64,000 nt of DNA from NCBI RefSeq assembly GCF_012932565.1, contig NZ_JABBYJ010000002.1, positions 372,001 to 436,000 of the forward strand, given 5' to 3'. The notes below the pieces were generated by a model that saw only the letters and a program-made list of their open reading frames with translations, ran no database searches and had not been told where the DNA came from. Every line of letters starts with the position of its first letter. Position 1 is the stretch's first letter. The position numbers and the translations under genes were made by a program. Of the stretch, positions 43,836 to 52,492 are shown piece by piece. The DNA is from Sneathiella limimaris. GTDB taxonomy: Bacteria; Pseudomonadota; Alphaproteobacteria; Sneathiellales; Sneathiellaceae.

Positions 43836-45020
43836 TTAGCCTGGTGACATACCACGCAGTCTCTCCGAGCGACGGCGGAGGAGTTCAAGAGTTGTCAGCA
43901 TCAAGATCGACAAGACCACAAGGATTGTAGCAACTGCCAAGATGGTCGGGGAGATTTGCTCCCGAAGACCAGTAAACATTTGCCATGGCAACGTTTTTTG
44001 TCCTGCGGAACCAACGAACAGAACCACAACCACTTCGTCAAAAGATGTAATAAAAGCAAAAAGACCACCTGATACTACACCCGGCAAAATCAAGGGCATC
44101 TGCACTCTAAAGAAAGTTGTAACAGGGTTTGCGCCAAGATTTGCAGCCGCCCGTGTCAGACTATGATCAAAGCCGACAAGAGTGGCCGTCACTGTGATGA
44201 TTACAAATGGGATCCCCAAGGCCGCATGCGCAAGAACAACACCAATGTAGGTACCTTGCAGGCCAACCCGGCTATAGAAGAAATACATACCTGCAGCTGA
44301 GATGATAAGCGGCATAATCATTGGCGAAATCAGGATAGCCATAATAGCCCTGCGGAACGGGACAAAAGGCTGACTGAGACCAATTGCTGCCAGTGTCCCC
44401 AAAGAGACAGACAAGATTGTTGCCGCAGGCGCAATTGCGAAACTATTCCGAAGTGCCCCTTGCCAATCAGAATTGGTAAAAAAGTCTTCATAATGCTTCA
44501 AGGAATACCCGGCCGGATCAAAGTTCAACATTGCCGGTGTAAAAGTGAAGAAGTTTTCGGCATTAAAACTAAGAGGCATCACCACAATAATCGGAGTGAT
44601 TAGAAAGATGAAAATCGCCCAACAAATCACCACAAAGGTATGATGCCAAAGTACCTGCCCCGGTGTTGCATATGAGGGTAAGCGGCGGCGATGTTCGCCC
44701 GTCGCCAACCAAAATACAAACCAGTTAAAGACCCAACCAAACAGGACACCAATGACAGCGCCAGCAATTTGGGCTTGCAGGTAACCCAAAACAAGACCCA
44801 AGGCCATTAAAACCATTTGTGACAGTCGCTTTGATTTAAGCACCCTGACCATAATAAAAGCAGCAATCGCCCCAATAACAACGCCGGCAACAATTCCAAT
44901 CAGTGGGATTTTTTGCGTCATCCCAAAGAGCAGACCGAACAATCCAAGGAAAAAGGCGCCGCCACCGACTATTAGCTGGTTTGAGGCAATGATCGCTTTG
45001 TCTTTTTTCTGAACACTCAT
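43836..45020 (-). CDS. PotC-like ABC importer permease with N-terminal extension
   Basis: 394 residues; PotC/YdcV-type permeases are usually near 260-280. The core starts about residue 120 and contains the binding-protein-dependent signature AAANLGANPVTTFFRVQMPLILPG (EAA loop). The added N-terminus (about 20-110) has three or four extra hydrophobic helices. Four bases after the PotB-like gene with GGGGGGG before its ATG, so translated from the same mRNA. Imports together with the PotB-like, ATPase and binding proteins. Confidence 0.9.
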   Translation of the reverse strand: MSVQKKDKAIIASNQLIVGGGAFFLGLFGLLFGMTQKIPLIGIVAGVVIGAIAAFIMVRVLKSKRLSQMVLMALGLVLGYLQAQIAGAVIGVLFGWVFNWFVFWLATGEHRRRLPSYATPGQVLWHHTFVVICWAIFIFLITPIIVVMPLSFNAENFFTFTPAMLNFDPAGYSLKHYEDFFTNSDWQGALRNSFAIAPAATILSVSLGTLAAIGLSQPFVPFRRAIMAILISPMIMPLIISAAGMYFFYSRVGLQGTYIGVVLAHAALGIPFVIITVTATLVGFDHSLTRAAANLGANPVTTFFRVQMPLILPGVVSGGLFAFITSFDEVVVVLFVGSAGQKTLPWQMFTGLREQISPTILAVATILVVLSILMLTTLELLRRRSERLRGMSPG

Positions 45021-45024
45021 AGCT

Positions 45025-46578
45025 TTACCCCCCCAACTTAACGTTATCAATACCGACGATCCGGTCATAGACCCAATACAGCAACAATACGACGACCAGC
45101 AATATGGTACCAAGAGCTGCCGCTAATCCCCAGTTCAGGGAACTTGAAATATGATAGGCGATCCGGTTGGAGATAAAGGTGCCTGTCGTGCCACCCACGA
45201 TCTCTGGGGTAATGTAGTAGCCGATCGACAAAATAAACACCAAGATTGAACCCGCCCCAATACCAGGAACTGACAGAGGGAAATAGACCCGCCAGAATGC
45301 AGTCCAGTTGGTTGCTCCCATCGACTTGGCGGCACGGGTATAGGTTTCAGGAATAGTTCTCATCACCGAGTAAAGTGGCAGAACCATAAAAGGTAGAAGG
45401 ATATGGGTCATTGCGACAATAGTACCAAACTGGTTGTTAATCAGAACCAGCCGGCCTGCTTCGTCCACAATATTTAACCAAACCAAGGTATCATTGATCA
45501 CACCTTGCTGCTGCAGCATAACCTTCCATGCCGAGGTCCGAACCAACAATGAGGTCCAGAAAGGCAACAACACCATAATCATCAGGAGATTAGCTTCCCG
45601 CATGGGCCGGTTAGACATAAGCCAAGCAATCGGATAGCCAAGCAGGATGGCGCAGCCCGTGATGACCATTGACATAAACAACGTGCGCCCAAACAAAGTC
45701 CCGTAAATTCTTTCGTTATCTGGGCGAACTGAATACCCATCAAAATCTTTTTTCAGGTCCGCCGCATTCAAGAAATATCCTTCAGTGTACGGCGGTGAAT
45801 AAGTGCGAAGTGTCTTCCAGACGTCCTCACTCACCCAGTCTTTGTCAAATTTTTTGAATGCCGCCTTGAAGTCAACAGTTTCAAAACCAGACACTCCACT
45901 GGCGGCTTTCTGGATCATGTCGTTTCCGACTGCATTTCCAGAGATATTCTTTAGATCATCATAGAGGGCCACAAATATAAAATCTTCAAGCCCTTCTTCT
46001 TTTGGTACATCACCATCAGCAATTACATAGTCCTGCCAAGCGCCAAAAGCCCACATTGCGCGCGGCAAAACATCACTGGCATCAGAGTCGTTCGCCAGCA
46101 TTTCCCATGTGGCAAATTCATTCCATTTAGGATCTACTGCCGCAAACTGGTCTCTGTAAACTTCAACATCCAGCCTACGCACTCGGCGACCTGATTTTCT
46201 GAAAAGTGAGGAAACACCGGTTTGCTCATAGTTGAGGCGTGTTCCGAGGCGGGTATGTTCTTTCTTTTCAGCCGCCACGAACATATCCACATAAAGGGCA
46301 GAAAATGTCTCGTTCCCTGGAACTATCGGGTCATCATCGCTATCCGCGTTCAACATTCCAACGGTTTGCGGGAGCGTTTCCTCAACAATCTTGTTTTCAA
46401 CAGATCGGAACAGCATGTCCGCTATTGGCGCAATGAAAGTGATTAGAATAAACGCGAGCAATGGTGCTATCAGCATCAATGCGCGGAATTTCTGAAGGCG
46501 CAAGGACCGTTTAAGGCTGCGTTTTAGAGGTGTCCCATCAGCGGCAAGCACGGGACCTGTGTCGGTCGTATCACTCAT
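45025..46578 (-). CDS. PotB-like ABC importer permease with large periplasmic insert
   Basis: 517 residues against about 285 for E. coli PotB. First helix about 34-55 (ALMLIAPLLAFILITFIAPIA); then an acidic soluble insert of about 230 residues (starting DMLFRSVENKIVEETLPQTV, about 55-285), and only then YGTLFGRTLFMSMVITGCAI and the usual five helices with AAKSMGATNWTAFWRVYFPLSVPG. The insert would sit in the periplasm by topology and may interact with the binding protein. Separated from the binding-protein gene by a hairpin. Confidence 0.9.
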   Translation of the reverse strand: MSDTTDTGPVLAADGTPLKRSLKRSLRLQKFRALMLIAPLLAFILITFIAPIADMLFRSVENKIVEETLPQTVGMLNADSDDDPIVPGNETFSALYVDMFVAAEKKEHTRLGTRLNYEQTGVSSLFRKSGRRVRRLDVEVYRDQFAAVDPKWNEFATWEMLANDSDASDVLPRAMWAFGAWQDYVIADGDVPKEEGLEDFIFVALYDDLKNISGNAVGNDMIQKAASGVSGFETVDFKAAFKKFDKDWVSEDVWKTLRTYSPPYTEGYFLNAADLKKDFDGYSVRPDNERIYGTLFGRTLFMSMVITGCAILLGYPIAWLMSNRPMREANLLMIMVLLPFWTSLLVRTSAWKVMLQQQGVINDTLVWLNIVDEAGRLVLINNQFGTIVAMTHILLPFMVLPLYSVMRTIPETYTRAAKSMGATNWTAFWRVYFPLSVPGIGAGSILVFILSIGYYITPEIVGGTTGTFISNRIAYHISSSLNWGLAAALGTILLVVVLLLYWVYDRIVGIDNVKLGG

Positions 46579-46638
46579 TCTTCAGTCGCCAGTTTACTGT
46601 TCAAAACAAGGGTCGAAAGCTATTCTGAGGTATAAATA

Positions 46639-46665
46639 AGAGAGCGGGCATGATACCCGCTCTCT
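46639..46665 (-). terminator. Hairpin between binding-protein and permease genes
   Basis: Perfect ten-base stem AGAGAGCGGG / CCCGCTCTCT with a seven-base loop, followed on the minus strand by TTATTTA. Partial termination or 3' stabilisation would leave more binding protein than permease, as in many ABC import operons. Confidence 0.8.
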
Positions 46666-46674
46666 CTTTTTGTC

Positions 46675-47781
46675 TTAGTTTGCCAACCAAGCTTGGAATT
46701 TAGCGTCAATGTCGTCGCGATAATCTGCCCAGAACTCATAATTGTAGAGGAATGTGTTCTTGGCATTGTTAGGATCTGTTGGCATATGTGGACCCATTTC
46801 GATACCCAGTTCAGCGTGTTTTCCAACAAGTGGAGCTGAAGATTTCCGAGCAGGACCATATGAAATATATTTTGCCTGATCAGCAAGACGCTGTGTGTCA
46901 GTCGCAAACTTCAGATAGTCCATAACGCGGGCTTTGCGCTCTGGGCTCAAACCAGCAGGAACAATCCAACCGTCCAGGTCAAACACCTGTGCGTCCCAAA
47001 GCATAGCAACTGGCTGTTTCTGCTCTTCAATAACTGAGAACAGACGTCCGTTGTATGTTGAGCCCATGACGATCTCACCATCAGCAAGCAGCTGAGGTGT
47101 ATCAGCACCAGCTGACCACCAGATCACGTCATCCTTGATTGTGTCCAGCTTGGCCAGAGCCCGCTCTTGACCTTCTGGAGTGGCCAGTACGTCATAAACT
47201 TCGTTTTTCGCAACACCGTCACAGAGCAATGCCCACTCCATGTTGTTGATCGGGCGTTTTTCCAATGACCGTTTTCCAGGCCATGTCTTGGTGTCGAAAA
47301 TCGCACAAACAGAAGTTGGTTTTTTGTCACCAACCAGATCAGTCCGGTAGCCAAATGTTGTGGAGTATACGATCTGTGGGATGAAACAATCAGAAACGAT
47401 CAGGTCACCAAAGTCTTTACTCGCTGGCGTTCCGTCCGGAGCCGCAGCCAAAACTTTGTCGTGATCAATTTCTGCAGCCAGGCCTTCGTCGCAAAGACGA
47501 ATAGCATCGGCAGCAACAACGTCTACGAGATCCCAAGTAACGTTACCGGCCTCATCCATAGCCCGCAACTTGGCCACAGCCTCTGCGGAACTCTCGTCAT
47601 TGATCACCTTAATGCCAGTCTTTTCCATGTAAGGTTCATGGTATGCCTTCATTTGAGATGCAGAATAAGCTCCACCCCAAGACACAATTGTCATTTCATC
47701 TGCCATGTCGGCTGCCGATGCTCCTGTTACGCAAACAGCAGAAAAGACAGTCGCAATTGACAGCTTTGCTAAAAATTTCAT
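46675..47781 (-). CDS. Periplasmic polyamine-type substrate-binding protein (PotD-like)
   Basis: 368 residues with a signal peptide (cleavage near GASAADM). The family signature EMTIVSWGGAYSASQMKAYHEPYMEKTGIKV and the late AKYISYGPARKSSAPLV fit the PotD/YdcS-type (SBP class 8) family. Substrate could be spermidine, putrescine or a related cation; by context it might be a betaine- or amino-acid-like compound. Second gene of the operon after the ATPase. Confidence 0.9.
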   Translation of the reverse strand: MKFLAKLSIATVFSAVCVTGASAADMADEMTIVSWGGAYSASQMKAYHEPYMEKTGIKVINDESSAEAVAKLRAMDEAGNVTWDLVDVVAADAIRLCDEGLAAEIDHDKVLAAAPDGTPASKDFGDLIVSDCFIPQIVYSTTFGYRTDLVGDKKPTSVCAIFDTKTWPGKRSLEKRPINNMEWALLCDGVAKNEVYDVLATPEGQERALAKLDTIKDDVIWWSAGADTPQLLADGEIVMGSTYNGRLFSVIEEQKQPVAMLWDAQVFDLDGWIVPAGLSPERKARVMDYLKFATDTQRLADQAKYISYGPARKSSAPLVGKHAELGIEMGPHMPTDPNNAKNTFLYNYEFWADYRDDIDAKFQAWLAN

Positions 47782-47827
47782 GTCGCTCTCCTCTGAAATT
47801 TCCCAGTTAGATTATTGAGTACATTTA

Positions 47828-47873
47828 TGGGGGATATAATAGTTCCCCCACTGCGGAAGGTCCGAAATGGACC
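47828..47873 (-). other. Two small hairpins between the ABC ATPase and binding-protein genes
   Basis: TGGGGGA / TCCCCCA (47828-47850) and GGTCC / GGACC (47859-47873) lie in the 118-base gap. Neither is followed by a strong T-run on the minus strand. May be RNA stabilisers or partial terminators. Confidence 0.4.
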
Positions 47874-47899
47874 ACCACAGCGATTGGGTTTCCCCGATT

Positions 47900-48994
47900 T
47901 TAGGCATCAAGAGCCCGGCAGTCCTGAGGCAACCAACCGATATCGATTTGTTGTCCTGGCTGCAAACGCGTTTGATTAACTGCGTTTCTTGTTTTCACAA
48001 TAAAGTCTTCGTTCCCTGCGACCCGAAGACGTGTCCGGAAAATATCGCCCATGTAAATGAATTCAAGAACTTCCGCCTTAAGCGTATGGGCATTCTCTCC
48101 CAGCCGTTCGCGATCAAACTCAACACGTTCTGGCCGAATGGAAACCTTAGTTCTCTCACCCACTTCACTGATATTAATCGGAATTGTGTCAATCAATTCA
48201 CCATTATCCAGACGGACGATCGCTTCGTTACCTTTGATTTCCTGCACAGTGCCTTCCAGCGTATTATTTTCACCGATGAACTGCGCAACAAAACTGTTTT
48301 CAGGCTCTTCATAAAGTTGATCCGGTGGCGCGAGCTGCTGAATACGCCCATCATCAAACACAGCAACTCGATCGGACATGGTCAGCGCTTCCGTCTGGTC
48401 ATGGGTCACATAAACCACTGTGATATCGAGGTCGTCAGCAATTCGCTTAATCTCAAATTGCATATGTTCACGAAGCTGCTTATCCAACGCTCCGAGCGGC
48501 TCATCCATCAGGACAAGAGTTGGATCAAAAACCAGCGCCCTAGCTAACGCAATCCTCTGCTGCTGACCACCTGATAGTTGGGCAATTCGGCGATTACCAA
48601 AATCCCCCATTTGAACCATTTCAAGCGCGCGCTTCACTTTTTTCTCACGCTCAGGCTTGCTCATTTTGCGAATTTCAAGCGGGAAGGCCAAATTCTCGTT
48701 CACAGTCATATGCGGAAAAAGTGCATAGTTCTGGAACACCATTCCAATTCCCCGCTTGTGGGGCGGAATGTTGTTTATTTCCTGTCCATCCAATCGAATT
48801 TCACCATGTGTCGCAGTTTCAAAGCCTGCCAACATCATCAGACAAGTCGTCTTACCAGACCCGGATGGGCCCAACATGGTTAGGAATTCGCCTTTCGGCA
48901 TTGCCAGATTAAGATCTTTGACGACCAAGGTCTCGCCATCATAGCTCTTTTGAACGCGTTCAAATTCTACAAACGCCTGCTCGTCCCCTGTCAT
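47900..48994 (-). CDS. ABC importer ATPase, PotA-like
   Basis: 364 residues. Walker A GPSGSGKTT, signature LSGGQQQRIALARAL, Walker B VLMDEPLGALD, H-loop VTHDQTEALT, and a C-terminal TOBE domain (IRPERVEFDRERLGENAHT). Energises the polyamine-type importer. First gene of the operon, divergent from the DpaL-like gene across a long AT-rich gap. ATG 48994 chosen; TTG 49000 has better spacing to GGGGGA (six bases) and cannot be excluded. Confidence 0.92.
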   Translation of the reverse strand: MTGDEQAFVEFERVQKSYDGETLVVKDLNLAMPKGEFLTMLGPSGSGKTTCLMMLAGFETATHGEIRLDGQEINNIPPHKRGIGMVFQNYALFPHMTVNENLAFPLEIRKMSKPEREKKVKRALEMVQMGDFGNRRIAQLSGGQQQRIALARALVFDPTLVLMDEPLGALDKQLREHMQFEIKRIADDLDITVVYVTHDQTEALTMSDRVAVFDDGRIQQLAPPDQLYEEPENSFVAQFIGENNTLEGTVQEIKGNEAIVRLDNGELIDTIPINISEVGERTKVSIRPERVEFDRERLGENAHTLKAEVLEFIYMGDIFRTRLRVAGNEDFIVKTRNAVNQTRLQPGQQIDIGWLPQDCRALDA

Positions 48995-49000
48995 AGTCAA

Positions 49001-49477
49001 GTTTGGTCCCCCATACTCTTAAGTACCAATTATTAGATGTAGACTCCCTTAACGTTGGAAGTGATTACAACAATATTTTTCAAATAACACAACCGGTTAA
49101 AATGTTTTTTTTGTACACGAATAAAAAAAACACAAGGAACCACTTAAATTAAACTATATACTTAAGTTATAGAATCACGATTTATACATTAATCCAACTA
49201 TAATATAGTCAAATTAAGTATTTCTCGACTTACTTTGATCATATGAGAATTTTATTTCTTTAAATTTTTAGAAACAATTTAGAATGAGCAATTTTATTAC
49301 TAATTTTAACTATGATGAAAATTCACATTCTAAAGCCCTAACAGATAGAAAATCAGAAAGGCCTTTCATACGAAAAATTGCATTTACCTTGCGAGCAAGT
49401 TCTTAATCACCCAAAGGCTGGCTTTTCATAACCTGACCCGCTAGTGTGATTCTCAAGCAAGATTGCAAGGAAGTACA
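49001..49477. other. AT-rich 477-base gap between two divergent operons
   Basis: No convincing ORF. It must hold the two divergent promoters for the ABC importer and the DpaL/M24/racemase operon. Visible: a perfect 12-base palindrome GAAAGGCCTTTC (49356-49367), an ACTTAAGT palindrome near 49162, and several long A/T runs. Markedly more AT-rich than the rest of the window. I see no terminator, tRNA or known RNA here. Confidence 0.6.
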
Positions 49478-50563
49478 ATGCGGATAATTGCAAATCCTAT
49501 CAGGGGGAAGGGTTTATCTGATCAAGCCGGATTTGAAACTGGCACAATTGTGACAAACCCGAAAGCGGCTCTAAACCTCATGTCACAATGCCCAGTTGGT
49601 CACACGACACCTCTTTTGGACAAAACCGAACTCGCGGATGAGCTAGGTATTGCCAAACTCTTCATTAAAGATGAGAGAGGCAGGATGGAACTGGGGAGTT
49701 TCAAAGCACTTGGCGCCGCCTTTGCAATCGCAAAACAGGCCGCGATCCGAATGGAAGACTTGCCTTCACTTACTCCTGAAAACAGCCTATCCGGGACAAC
49801 ATTTGTCTGCGCCAGCGCTGGCAATCACGGGCTGTCCATGGCAGCAGGTGCTCGCGTTTTTGGCGCAACCGCAGTTGTCTATCTCTCGGAAACGGTCCCT
49901 GAAAGCTTTGCTGAAAAATTAAGAGCGAAGAACGCTGTCGTTGTTCGGGAGGGCACAGATTATGAGGCGAGCATGGACGCGGCCCGAAAAGCCGCGCAAG
50001 ACAACGACTGGCAACTACTGTCTGACAGTAGCTGGCTAGGATACTCAGAACCTGCCCGGGATGTGATGGAAGGTTACCTGATAATGGGAGCCGAAATCGG
50101 AGATCAATTAGCAGAAGCACCAAGCCATGTGTTTCTCCAAGCTGGCGTTGGTGGACTAGCCAGCGCTGCGGCAGCTATGTGCCGCTACTTATGGCAAGAT
50201 ACACCGGAAATCATTGTGGTAGAACCATCTGAAGCGCCCTGCCTCATCGAAAGCATAGAGGCAGGAAAACCTGTCAAGACCAGCGGCCTGGTATCCAACA
50301 TGGGTCGACTAGATTGTAAGGAGCCCTCTCACCTCGCGCTTCGATATCTTTCAAAAGAAGCCGATTACTTTATGACAATTGACGACGAAATGGCCCAGTC
50401 AACTTGCCAATGGCTTAAAGAATTTGGACTTGCCTCCACACCGTCAGGTATCGCCGGAATAGCTGGCTTAAAAACAGTAAAAGAGCACGATGCACTGAAA
50501 AGCCTCACTGGCAGCTCCACCGTCCTGACATTTATGTCTGAAGAGGCAACTGGCGATGATTGA
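49478..50563 (+). CDS. Diaminopropionate ammonia-lyase-like PLP enzyme
   Basis: 361 residues. Fold-type II PLP enzyme: the Schiff-base lysine sits in GSFKALGAAFAIA, then CASAGNHGLSMAAGARVFGA, SDSSWLGYSEPARDVMEGY, and HVFLQAGVGGLASAAAAM. The pattern matches 2,3-diaminopropionate ammonia-lyase (YgeX/DpaL); threonine or serine dehydratase-type activity is possible, and so is the EutB role of ectoine catabolism. ATG 49478 has AAGGA upstream. The gene overlaps the M24 peptidase by eight bases. Confidence 0.8.
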   Translation: MRIIANPIRGKGLSDQAGFETGTIVTNPKAALNLMSQCPVGHTTPLLDKTELADELGIAKLFIKDERGRMELGSFKALGAAFAIAKQAAIRMEDLPSLTPENSLSGTTFVCASAGNHGLSMAAGARVFGATAVVYLSETVPESFAEKLRAKNAVVVREGTDYEASMDAARKAAQDNDWQLLSDSSWLGYSEPARDVMEGYLIMGAEIGDQLAEAPSHVFLQAGVGGLASAAAAMCRYLWQDTPEIIVVEPSEAPCLIESIEAGKPVKTSGLVSNMGRLDCKEPSHLALRYLSKEADYFMTIDDEMAQSTCQWLKEFGLASTPSGIAGIAGLKTVKEHDALKSLTGSSTVLTFMSEEATGDD

Positions 50564-51704
50564 AGAGTTTAGTGGGGATTTTCCGGTTTCTGAATTTGAA
50601 GCTCGGCTCAATAAAGCTCATGTCATGATGCATAAGCTCAACATTGACCTTCTCTTTTTCACAAGCGAGCCAGAAATGAGGTATTTCACTGGTTTTCGCA
50701 CCTTATTTTGGCAAAGCCCTACCCGCCCTTGGTTTCTCATAATCCCAAAAAATAAAAAGCCAATTGCCGTAGTTCCTGAAATTGGCAGTGCCCTCATGCA
50801 TGAAACATGGTTAGATGACATTCAAACCTGGTCTTCACCTCATGCCACAGATGATGGTGTGTCTCTTCTAACTTCTATCCTCAAACCTTTCTCAAGGGTT
50901 GGTATGCTTATGGGCCGGGAAAGCTCACTTCGTATGCCACTCAAGGACTTTCAATCTTTACAGCAAAATTTGCCACACATCTCTTTTGTAAATGTCTCAG
51001 CTGAAGTTCAACATTTACGTATGGTCAAATCGCCAGCGGAAATTCAGTTCATTGAGCAAATTTGCAGCATTGCATCCACGAGCTTTGAAAACGCCGCCAA
51101 CCTGTTTCAGGTAGGAATGCCGTTAGATGAAGTGTTTCGCACCTTTAAAAAGGACCTACTGACCAACGGGGCTGATGACGTTCCCTACCTAGTGGGAGGA
51201 GCCGGCGATGGTGGCTATGCCGATGTGATATCACCACCGAGCAGCACCCCACTTAAAGAAGGAGATATTCTGATGCTCGACACGGGTGCTACCTTTAAAG
51301 GCTATTTCTGTGACTTTGATCGAAACTATGCTTTTGGGCGGGCCTGCGATCACGTGAAGCATGCATATAAAATCCTCTTGAACGCGACGATGGCAGCTTT
51401 TGAGGTTGCCCGGCCCGGCACTCGTTGCAAAGACTTACACGCAACGATGCAGCAAGTTATCGGCCAAAGCACCGGCGATGTTGGTCGCTATGGACATGGT
51501 CTTGGAATGCAATTAACGGAAGCCCCCTCCCTTATTGATTTTGATGACACGGTTCTTGAAGAAAACATGGTCATAACACTAGAGCCTAGCTTGTCTTTGG
51601 GAGATGGCAAAATCATGGTTCACGAGGAAAACATTCTTATTCAGGATGGTGCACCAAGATTTTTGTCCAGACTTGCACCTGAGGAATTACCTATCCTTGG
51701 ATAA
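50556..51704 (+). CDS. M24-family metallopeptidase / hydrolase (Xaa-Pro type)
   Basis: 382 residues with the creatinase/prolidase two-domain layout. All metal ligands are present: LDTGATFKGYFCDFDRNYA (two Asp), GHGLGMQLTEAP (His), LEPSLS (Glu) and HEENILI (Glu), so a di-metal enzyme. Possible roles are a dipeptide or amide hydrolase, including an ectoine hydrolase (DoeA/EutD)-like activity by context. Overlaps the DpaL-like gene and is followed after 21 bases by the isomerase-like gene. Confidence 0.88.
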   Translation: MIEEFSGDFPVSEFEARLNKAHVMMHKLNIDLLFFTSEPEMRYFTGFRTLFWQSPTRPWFLIIPKNKKPIAVVPEIGSALMHETWLDDIQTWSSPHATDDGVSLLTSILKPFSRVGMLMGRESSLRMPLKDFQSLQQNLPHISFVNVSAEVQHLRMVKSPAEIQFIEQICSIASTSFENAANLFQVGMPLDEVFRTFKKDLLTNGADDVPYLVGGAGDGGYADVISPPSSTPLKEGDILMLDTGATFKGYFCDFDRNYAFGRACDHVKHAYKILLNATMAAFEVARPGTRCKDLHATMQQVIGQSTGDVGRYGHGLGMQLTEAPSLIDFDDTVLEENMVITLEPSLSLGDGKIMVHEENILIQDGAPRFLSRLAPEELPILG

Positions 51705-51725
51705 TTGCGATCGGAAACCCATATC

Positions 51726-52469
51726 ATGAAACTCTCATACGATCTTGAAGACCCCAAAGATATCAAAGCTGTCCTCGGCCTGATTGTCCTGCAAGCGGAT
51801 GAAACACTGGAAACCGAATTTCGCTCAGTTCTAACCGATCCAAGTATTCGCCTCTATCACAGCCGTATTCCAAGTGGCGCCGACCTGAACCCTGAAACCT
51901 TGATGCAAATGAAGGCTGACTTGCCAATGGCAGCATCACTGTTACCCAAAACAGCTGAGTTTGATGTAATTGGATATGCTTGTACTTCGGGCGCGACTTT
52001 TATCGGTAGGGATACAGTTCGCAAGCTCATTCAAACGCATCATCCTGATGCCCTGGTATCCGATCCGATTACAGCAGTCCTCGCCGCCTTCAGAAAGCTT
52101 AACCTGAAACGGCTCGGTTTTATCACACCGTATGTTGCCGAAGTGTCTGCGGCTATGAGAGAGTTACTTGAAAACGAAGGCTTGGACATTGCTGCATTTG
52201 GATCTTTCGAGCAGATGGAGGAAGCACTGGTAGCCCGTATCAGTGATCAATCTGTGCTAAATGCTTTGATTGATATGGGGTCACGAGACGATATTGAAGG
52301 GCTTTTTGTCTCCTGCACCAATGTGAACAGTTTTGGCATTATCGAGGAAGCAGAGCGCCTAATTAATAAACCCGTTGTTACCAGTAACCAGGCTCTGTTT
52401 TGGCATATGCTAACTCTATCAGATGTGGCCACCAAAGGAGCAGGACCAGGCAAACTATTTAATTCATAA
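51726..52469 (+). CDS. Maleate isomerase / Asp-Glu racemase superfamily protein (EutA-like)
   Basis: 247 residues. The two catalytic cysteines of the family are visible in IGYACTSGATFIG and LFVSCTNVNSFG. Resembles arylmalonate decarboxylase, maleate cis-trans isomerase and EutA of ectoine clusters. Third gene of the PLP lyase/M24/isomerase operon; acts on an amino- or dicarboxylic acid by inference. ATG at 51726 chosen; an earlier TTG at 51705 directly follows the M24 stop. It ends 23 bases from the convergent DgcA-like gene. Confidence 0.8.
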   Translation: MKLSYDLEDPKDIKAVLGLIVLQADETLETEFRSVLTDPSIRLYHSRIPSGADLNPETLMQMKADLPMAASLLPKTAEFDVIGYACTSGATFIGRDTVRKLIQTHHPDALVSDPITAVLAAFRKLNLKRLGFITPYVAEVSAAMRELLENEGLDIAAFGSFEQMEEALVARISDQSVLNALIDMGSRDDIEGLFVSCTNVNSFGIIEEAERLINKPVVTSNQALFWHMLTLSDVATKGAGPGKLFNS

Positions 52470-52492
52470 TCTCAAGCTTCATTCTAGTTGGC

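Noticed and set aside
45021-45113. Upstream extension of the PotC-like permease
   Set aside because: It lies inside the end of the PotB-like gene; the G-rich ribosome-binding site before ATG 45020 is better.
47867-48547. 226-codon plus-strand frame over the ABC ATPase gene
   Set aside because: Antisense shadow; the minus-strand frame has all ABC motifs.
49478-50563. Calling the PLP enzyme EutB outright
   Set aside because: The sequence fits the diaminopropionate ammonia-lyase pattern better, and other ectoine catabolism genes are missing.
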